From: Cladorhizidae sp. MBARI D1340-BT2
Lineage: Eukaryota; Porifera; Demospongiae; Poecilosclerida; Cladorhizidae
DNA length: 64,000 bases
Reading direction: 5' to 3'
Assembly: GCA_028752905.1 (NCBI GenBank)
Contig: JAQNBH010000009.1
Span: forward strand, 23,854,370-23,918,369
The number at the start of each line of letters is the position of its first letter. Position 1 is the first letter of the stretch. Shown here piece after piece: positions 57,733 through 64,000 of this stretch. The notes below the pieces were generated by a model, which did no database searches, was not told the origin of the DNA, and saw only the letters and a program-made list of their open reading frames with translations. The translations under genes were made by a program, and so were the position numbers.

Positions 57733-60700
57733 ATGGCTCTTGCAATGGCAGACAAGTTGAGTGCTCTGAAAGATCAGGTAAGAACAGACATATAGTAGCT
57801 AGCAACGACATCGTGAGCAATCCAGTGTTTACAAATTTTTGCCATGGCAATTGTGGCTAAACTTATATGGAGTGGAACATACAATTTAGTGTGTTGTGCA
57901 TTTAAAGGCTTCACTTATGATTTAGCTACCATGGTGACTGCGCCATGGCAAACCATATGCATGCATATCTCTTCCACAAATGTATATGTTGAACTACAGA
58001 GCAGCTATGGAGCTGGTGACTATAGTTTCTTTGAGAATGAAGAAGCTGATATGGATGTTGATGAAATATTGCTGACCGTAAATATATATATGGATGTTGG
58101 TTAAAACTTTTGGCAGCCTAATTGATTTCTTTCTAGGTTGATGAGGTGACCAAGGTGATTGCTAAGATACGCAAAGTTGTGCACAACATCAAGGAAAACA
58201 ACGACACAATGTTGACAGCTTTCAACAACCAGAGTAATGACGAACATGTTTTAAGCTGCTCTCAATTAATTCTAACTTCCCTAACACAGCTGCCAAGAAG
58301 AAGAACGAGACATTGAATGAAGAAATCAAGAGCCTGTCACGTCAGGTGCATGTGCAGTTCAAGAGTATGTTTTTACTAAACGCATGAGAGTCGCTGCAAT
58401 GCACTGTGATGTGGAGATTTTGCATGAGGTGCATGTGCAGTTCAAGAGTATGTTTTTACTAAACACATGAGAGTTGCTGCAATGCACTGTGATGTGGAGA
58501 TTTTGCATGAGGTGTAGGTGCAGTTCAAGAGTATGTTTTTGCTGAACGCATGAGAGTTGCAATGCACTGTGATGTGGAGATTTTGCATGACAAAGTATAA
58601 TGATGTCATAACACATGTTTTCTGGCTCTGGGTGAATAGGTAGTATACTATGATGTGGCTGAGTGTATGAGTGGTATACTAGGTATACTGGATGTGGCTG
58701 GTGCATAGGTTTATTTACATGTAGATATCCTGCACATTCACTTTTATAATACAACATCGACAAGGCAAGGAGTGAGGTTGGCACATGATACTTGTAGGTT
58801 GCCTCACTTTGGCCACATGAAAGGAAAAAGCTGAGTGTTGTATTAGCAGAACTTCGTATATAGATTATTTGCACACAAAATGCCTATACTTTATCATGTA
58901 ATCAGGCCATTCAGTTAGCTTTCTTCTTGCGGTACACAAGTGTATCACACCTTCCATTTTTTGTGTAGGAATGAAATCTGAGATTGAAGGCGAGGAAAAA
59001 GGACCACATAGGACCAGTGCTGATCTCAGGATTAAGAAAGCACAGGTAAGCAGGCTAAATTGTACTGGTGCCATGACAACCAAGCTGTTCTGTGTGTTCA
59101 TTTACAAATGCTGTCATGTTTGTAGTATTGTGCGTTGTGTATTAACAGGCATGCACTCACTGTCTGACATGATGTTTTGTGCCTATCTGGTATGCATGAC
59201 ATTACTTTGATGGAATGAGCACCATTAGATACCATAAAAGTTGTCAGTACCTAATATAATAGGCACTTCACATGAGCAGGTGCTTACCCGCACTTCATTC
59301 CCTCCTTCTTTCCTTCGTCCTTCATCCCATCCTTTTCTTTTCTCCCTCCCTCATCCTTCCTTTCTCCCTCCTTCTTTCTTATCCTTTCTTCATCCCACTC
59401 CCACCTTCCTTCCTTTCTCCCTTCCTCCTTCATTTCCTCCTTCCTTCCTTCCTTCCTTCACTGCTTCCTTCCTTTTCACCTCTCTCTCCCTCCTCCGTTC
59501 TTTCCCCCCTCCACCATCCCTCCATCCTGCTCCTTGTCCTTCTTCCTCCCTCTCTCCTCCCTTCCCTCCTCCCCTCCTTCCTCACTCCCTCCTGCCCTCC
59601 TTCATTCTTTCCTTGTTGTTGCTGTTCTTGAAACTTCATTTGGTTTGTAAGGTGAGTGGGTATACAAATCAATGAGGGTTGAGGGCAGTCAAGGTCTTCT
59701 TGCCAAAAATTGCTCGACAACAGCCATGCACATTCGCTTGGCCTTACACAGATGAGTGACACAAGGGATGATGGTCAAGTGTTTTTGTTGTGCCTAGTTT
59801 TCCATATCCTTTAAAGAGCTTTGAATTGCCAGGTTTGCTGACCCCATCATTAGTCAGTGCTTCCCCCATTACTCAGGGCCGTAGCAAAGGTTCCGGCTGC
59901 TCCGGTTTTGGCCGGACCACTTTTTTTAGCTGGCTAAATAAAAGTTTAAAGGTTCAGAGTTCAAGCCTGCTTAAATCAAATCATGCGCATGCATATAGAG
60001 TTAACAATTGATTGATACGTCACGAAACGTTTAGCAGTATTGTGAATCACAGTCTGTCCTTACTCCTGGAGCTGGTCCATCTGCTTCTTAGGTCCACCAG
60101 AGATCGCTGGAGATATTCCCCACCAACCAGTCTCGTTCAACTTTCCTAAACGCTCCTTTGTAAGAGGAAGGTAATCTTCCGTGCTTTTCTGCCTGTTTGG
60201 TTCTCGAAATGGCCATTCCTCACGTACTGTATGATGAGGCCAAAGATGTTGCGTACTGCCATATTTGTATCATGGGAATCAAGACAAAAAGAATAAGGAC
60301 AAGCAATGCTGACTAGACCTTTGGTGTGCATTTCCAACACTACAGTCCCAAGACAAGTCAGTAGGAGACTGAAATAAACAAATTCAACATTTTTGATGTC
60401 AAGAATTACTTTCCTTCACTTTCCTCTGGTCAGTTGACACTTTTGTCTTCCATCAAATGCCTTGTGCAACTCATATATTGGTCATGCCTGCCACCAATGC
60501 ATCTTCTGAAAGGTATTTTAGTGTCCTAAGGCGTCTTCGTGCAATGCTGAAGCAGGAATGCCTGAATTACTTCATGTTCATAAGGATAAAACTGATCCAC
60601 CCACTGGATCTCAAGATTATCTTAATAAATGAATTTGTAGGTAGTTAATTTATACATGTAGGTAGTTCAGATCACAGGTGTAATATATTTGTCAATATAT

Positions 60701-62775
60701 CAATCAGCATTATTACAGTCTGTCATGCAATACAATTCAATTTAACAACATGCATTCAAATAACTTACACAAACTCACTTCAGGACTTGTGTCCTAGCCA
60801 GAATCAAATCCTATAATAATATAGCCAGAATCAATAGCAATAAGCAATCATCAGTAATAAAAAGTAACCACATCCTGCCACTCACATGACCACACCCACT
60901 TCCTGGACGGACCACATCAAAATTGCTTGCTACGGGCCTGTTACACCACTCAGGGGTCAGTGCTTCCCCCATTACTGGTGTGGTGCCAACCACTCGGGGT
61001 CAGTGCTTCCCCCATCACTGGTATAGTCCAATCCTTCAGGGTCATGTTTCCCCCATTACTGGTGTGGTGCCAATCCTTCAGAGTCAGTGCTTACCCCATC
61101 ACTGGTGTGGTGCCAGTCCTTCAGGGTCAGTGCTTCCTCCTTTACTGGTGTGGTGCCAATCCTTCAGGGTCAGTGCTTACCCCATCACTGGTGTGGTGTC
61201 AATCCTTCAGGGTCAGTGCTTCCTCCATTACTGGTGTGGTGCCAATCCTTCAGTGTCATGCTTCCCCCATTGCTGGTATGGTGCCAACCACTCAGGTCAG
61301 TGCCTCCCCCATCACTGGTGTGGTGCCAATCCTTCAGGGTCAGTGCTTACCCCATTACTGGTGTGGTGTCAATCCTTCAGGGCAGTTCCCCCATTACTGG
61401 TGTGGTGCCAATCCTTCAGGGCAGTATGGTGTGGTGCCAATCCTTCAGGGCAGTTCCCCCATTACTGGTTGGTGCCAGCTACTGGCCTACGTGTTCACCT
61501 TGATTTGTATCATGTGTGAACGATATTGTGTTCATTTATAGCAGATAGGCACACTCTCTCCTCTGTCAATTAGAGGCATGTCCACACTGTACCAATTAAT
61601 GTGCATTGACGCATGCACAACTTAGAATTGCGATATCGCACATCGATCTGGTCCACCTCAATAGGTTTTAGTCGAAACAAAGTAAATTGAAGCACTACGT
61701 GAGTGTGTATTTCATTCACTCACATCTTCGTGATTGCTGCAGGCTGATAATCAGGAGCTAGCTGTATACTGTCTGTGGCCTGTGGCCAAACTAGCTGGAG
61801 AACTATTGCTATGTTTATACGCCTTGCATCTGCACTTCCGAAGTTCGTGCAGTAACAACTTTCATTGTTCTGCCTTTCCCTCAGCTCTCTCCTCTTTCTT
61901 CTCTGCAGCTAATGTTTCCTACACATCTTGAGGTGTAGCTGACCAGCAAGAATAGGATACAAATAACAAACGAACTCGATCTCAGCATGAGATACAGCAT
62001 AAGATTTGCACTGACTTTCTCCTGACATTGGTGGGCATGATCAATTGATTATTTTTGCTTCATATGGTTTATTTCGGTGCTAGTGTAGATGCGAAAAACA
62101 CACATCGACTTCAAAGAGTTTTTCCCCCCAGGACCCAACGCACTTTAATGCATATCAGTTAAGGTGCAGTGTGGACAGGACTTTAATCTCACAAACTACA
62201 ACTGGGGCCAAGCTGAGATGCCCTGTGTGTTTTCCTCTGGGCTGCAGGGCTCCTGCAGTCATCTGTTCTTGATCTCCTCCTAGCTAGCCCGATATGAAGA
62301 ACCATTGATGCATATAGTGTGCATGGGAAAGTTGGACAATAAATCACCCGCTGATTTAGGCGAGTACTTTTTGTAAGGTGTAAGGTGCAGAGTTGACTTT
62401 TATCAGCTTCTATATGTAATATATATATACATATATAAGTGTTTCCTCTGAAGAAGTCGGCATTTATGGTGACCTAATTACTTTAGTTTTGTTCCATGCG
62501 GCTGTGTCCAGAGAGGCTGCCAAGGAGAGTTCCATGCAGGCAAAGTCAGCTCCTCATGTGGCCTAGTGCAGACTGAAAATTCCTTATTAGAAGGCCTTAA
62601 ATGCCCTAGAGCAAAAATGAAAGGTGCTTGTCTGCCAGAAATGGATGTTAGTCTATTATCATCTACTCTATTTAGAAACTTATTCGGACATTATCATTAC
62701 ACACAGAGACACACACACGTGGGTGCGCGTGCACCATCCATCCATATACTGCATGCAATTCACTTGGAAGGAATG

Positions 62776-62822
<47 letters not shown>

Positions 62823-63084
62823 GCACAGAGACAGAGAGAAACCTAAACTGTATTCATGCAACCTCCTCCCTGCATGCATAAACTCAGAGCTCATTGATGT
62901 TTATGCGGTAGCTTATGTGTGCCTGCCAGACTGCAACTAATTGATTGGGTGGTGATATTATTTGTCTGTTAACAGCTTTCCACACTTAGTCGGATGTTTA
63001 AAGAAGCAATGGAGGACTACAACATAGAGCAGGAGAGTCACAGAGAGAAGGTTAAAGACCGCATTCACAAGCAGCTACAGTACG
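57733..63084 (+). CDS. Syntaxin-1-like t-SNARE, 3' end outside window
   Basis: Plasma-membrane Qa-SNARE for vesicle fusion. Six exons: 57733-57777, 58000-58077, 58137-58233, 58290-58364, 58969-59045, 62976-63084, with agreeing phases. The start has a strong Kozak context (ACCACCATGG). Exons 2-4 give an acidic stretch then the first Habc helices (VDEVTKVIAKIRKVVHNIKE, KKKNETLNEEIKSLSRQ). Exon 5 has the family signature RTSADLRIKKAQ. Exon 6 has LSTLSRMFKEAMEDYN ... DRIHKQLQY, the third helix of Habc. Together these match syntaxin-1 to about residue 160. The linker, SNARE motif and C-terminal anchor must lie beyond 64000. Intron 5 holds a deleted hAT and minisatellites. The exon 4 donor lies in a triplicated repeat. 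Closest paralogue (syntaxin 1, 2 or 3) cannot be told from this part. Confidence 0.92.
58346..58594. repeat. 83-bp triplication containing a splice donor
   Basis: Three tandem copies begin at 58346, 58429 and 58512. Each contains GTGCAGTTCAAGAGTATGTT, so the last 19 nt of syntaxin exon 4 and its donor (58365) are repeated at 58448 and 58531. Copy 3 changes GTGCATGTG to GTGTAGGTG, adding a stop. Confidence 0.9.
59285..59640 (+). repeat. Polypyrimidine (CTTC-rich) tract
   Basis: About 350 bp almost purely C and T on the + strand (CCTTCCTTCC types), in syntaxin intron 5. Could form triplex or slow transcription. The Ser/Pro/Phe-rich open frames here are artefacts. Confidence 0.9.
59874..60940 (+). 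mobile_element. Deleted hAT (ZMYM1-type) in a minisatellite
   Basis: Ends CAGGGCCGTAGCAAAGG (59874) and, on the reverse strand, CAGGCCCGTAGCAAGC (ending 60940). The only coding remnant, about 60457-60648 (+), is the hATC motif [20 protein letters not shown], matching the 48181 copy. A single unit of the 43-bp minisatellite lies just left of the element and the array continues to its right, so it inserted into that array. Confidence 0.8.
60941..61475. repeat. 43-bp minisatellite, about 12 copies
   Basis: Unit GGTCAGTGCTTCCCCCATTA plus CTGGTGTGGTGCCAATCCTT plus CAG. Copies vary (CCC/CTCC, ATT/ATC), with shortened ones at the 3' end. Long open frames here are repeat artefacts. It lies in syntaxin intron 5. 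Confidence 0.9.
61476..62975. other. Syntaxin intron 5, 3' part
   Basis: No exon was supported. Contains a (CA)n run at about 62777-62820 (about 22 dinucleotides). Confidence 0.5.
62777..62820 (+). repeat. (CA)n microsatellite
   Basis: About 22 uninterrupted CA dinucleotides. Confidence 0.95.
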
Positions 63085-63335
63085 GTAAGAGATGTCTGTG
63101 ATTAGCTGCTAGGACTATGGCAACGTACCAGAGCCAAACAATCTGCAGAAGCCTGCACACTCTGTAACCATGTCAACACAGACATTCCCACACCCACTTT
63201 AATCCAGATGAGTGTTAACTAGCCAGGCCTTCTTTCAGATCTAGTAAGTGTGCTTACATGTGGCCGGAGAAGCCAAAACTCTGGTTAGAATCAGGTTAAA
63301 GCCCTCGGGTAATCATGGCTTGTGATATCCACCAG

Positions 63336-64000
63336 TGGCTCTGTGTGCTGTTAAAATGCCATGTGTACTATTACTTACTCTTACACAGCCAACCACCAGT
63401 GGCTCTGTGTGCTGTTAAAATGCCATGTGTACTATTACTTACTCTTGCACAGCCAACCACCAGTGGCTCTGTGTGCTGTTAAAATGCCATGTGTACTATT
63501 ACTTACTCTTACGCAGCCAACCACCAGTGGCTCTGTGTGCTGTTAAAATGCCATGTGTACTATTACTTACTCTTACGCAGCCAACCACCAGTGGCTCTGT
63601 GTGCTGTTAAAATGCCATGTGTACTATTACTTACTCTTGTGCAGCCAACCACCAGTGGCTCTGTGTGCTGTTAAAATGCCATGTGTACTATTACTTACTC
63701 TTGCGCAGCCAACCACCAGTGGCTCTGTGTGCTGTTAAAATGCCATGTGTACTATTACTTACTCTTGCACAGCCAACCACCAGTGGCTCTGTGTGCTGTT
63801 AAAATGCCATGTGTACTATTACTTACTCTTGCGCAGCCAACCACCAGTGGCTCTGTGTGCTGTTAAAATGCCATGTGTACTATTACTTACTCTTACGCAG
63901 CCAACCACCAGTGGCTCTGTGTGCTGTTAAAATGCCATGTGTACTATTACTTACTCTTACGCAGCCAACCACCAGTGGCTCTGTGTGCTGTTAAAATGCC
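63336..64000. repeat. 64-bp minisatellite, at least 10 copies, runs off window
   Basis: Unit ATGTGTACTATTACTTACTC, TTGCGCAGCCAACCACCAGT, GGCTCTGTGTGCTGTTAAAA, TGCC, with copies almost identical. Variation is concentrated at one trinucleotide (ACA, GCA, ACG, GTG, GCG before CAGCCAACC). The array lies in a syntaxin intron. Each copy gives a short overlapping open frame of 61 codons, not a gene. Confidence 0.94.

Noticed and set aside
59241..59762. Ser/Pro-rich (+) and Arg/Glu/Gly-rich (-) frames
   Set aside because: Low-complexity polypyrimidine tract inside a syntaxin intron.
63336..64000. Regularly spaced repeats considered as a CRISPR array
   Set aside because: The repeated unit is continuous 64 bp with no unique spacers, and the host is a eukaryote with introns.
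1..64000. tRNA, rRNA or other structural RNA genes
   Set aside because: No A/B-box pairs with a foldable cloverleaf and no rRNA-like stretches were noticed by eye; a tRNAscan or Infernal run would settle it.

Overview
The window is animal nuclear DNA with GT-AG introns. Five or six spliced genes are recoverable by hand from splice sites and matching intron phases. Three are recognised with confidence: a merlin/NF2 homologue, a classical calpain, and a syntaxin-1-type t-SNARE. A fourth is probably a CENP-Q-like kinetochore coiled-coil protein, and one or two more are of unknown function. This gene set, the hAT transposons of ZNF862/ZMYM1 type, the Cys-rich retroelement and the moderate introns suggest an early-branching invertebrate. 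A sponge (demosponge) is my best guess, from general resemblance rather than from a diagnostic marker.

Layout. 1-14453 (+): 3' two thirds of merlin, whose introns are filled with minisatellites. 14454-19012: gene-poor stretch with a decayed HIRAN-like fragment and a 48-bp minisatellite. 19013-22986 (-): unknown gene(s), one exon split by a deleted hAT element. About 23706-23887: probable bidirectional promoter. 23888-38034 (+): CENP-Q-like gene of six exons (277 aa when joined). Its intron 2 carries a hAT element and its intron 4 carries a reverse-transcriptase element bracketed by inverted repeats. 38548-57516 (-): complete calpain, 16 exons, 678 aa, catalytic Cys103/His261/Asn285 present, with a ZMYM1-type hAT in an intron. 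57517-57732: 216-bp head-to-head promoter. 57733 to the window edge (+): syntaxin, Habc part only, since the SNARE helix and membrane anchor lie beyond the end.

The most striking property is the density of tandem repeats: more than 20 minisatellites, nearly all with different unit sequences (15 to 83 bp), mostly in introns. Several start within a few tens of bases of a splice donor, and one contains the donor itself. Many long open frames are artefacts of arrays whose unit is a multiple of three (42 or 48 bp) or whose units lack stops, and they are not called as genes.

Three copies of one hAT family (complete-length at 48181, deleted at 20955 and 59874) record insertions into an intron, an exon and a minisatellite. 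The genes are ordinary metazoan housekeeping or signalling genes and do not form an operon or pathway. The only likely functional links by position are the two head-to-head promoters.
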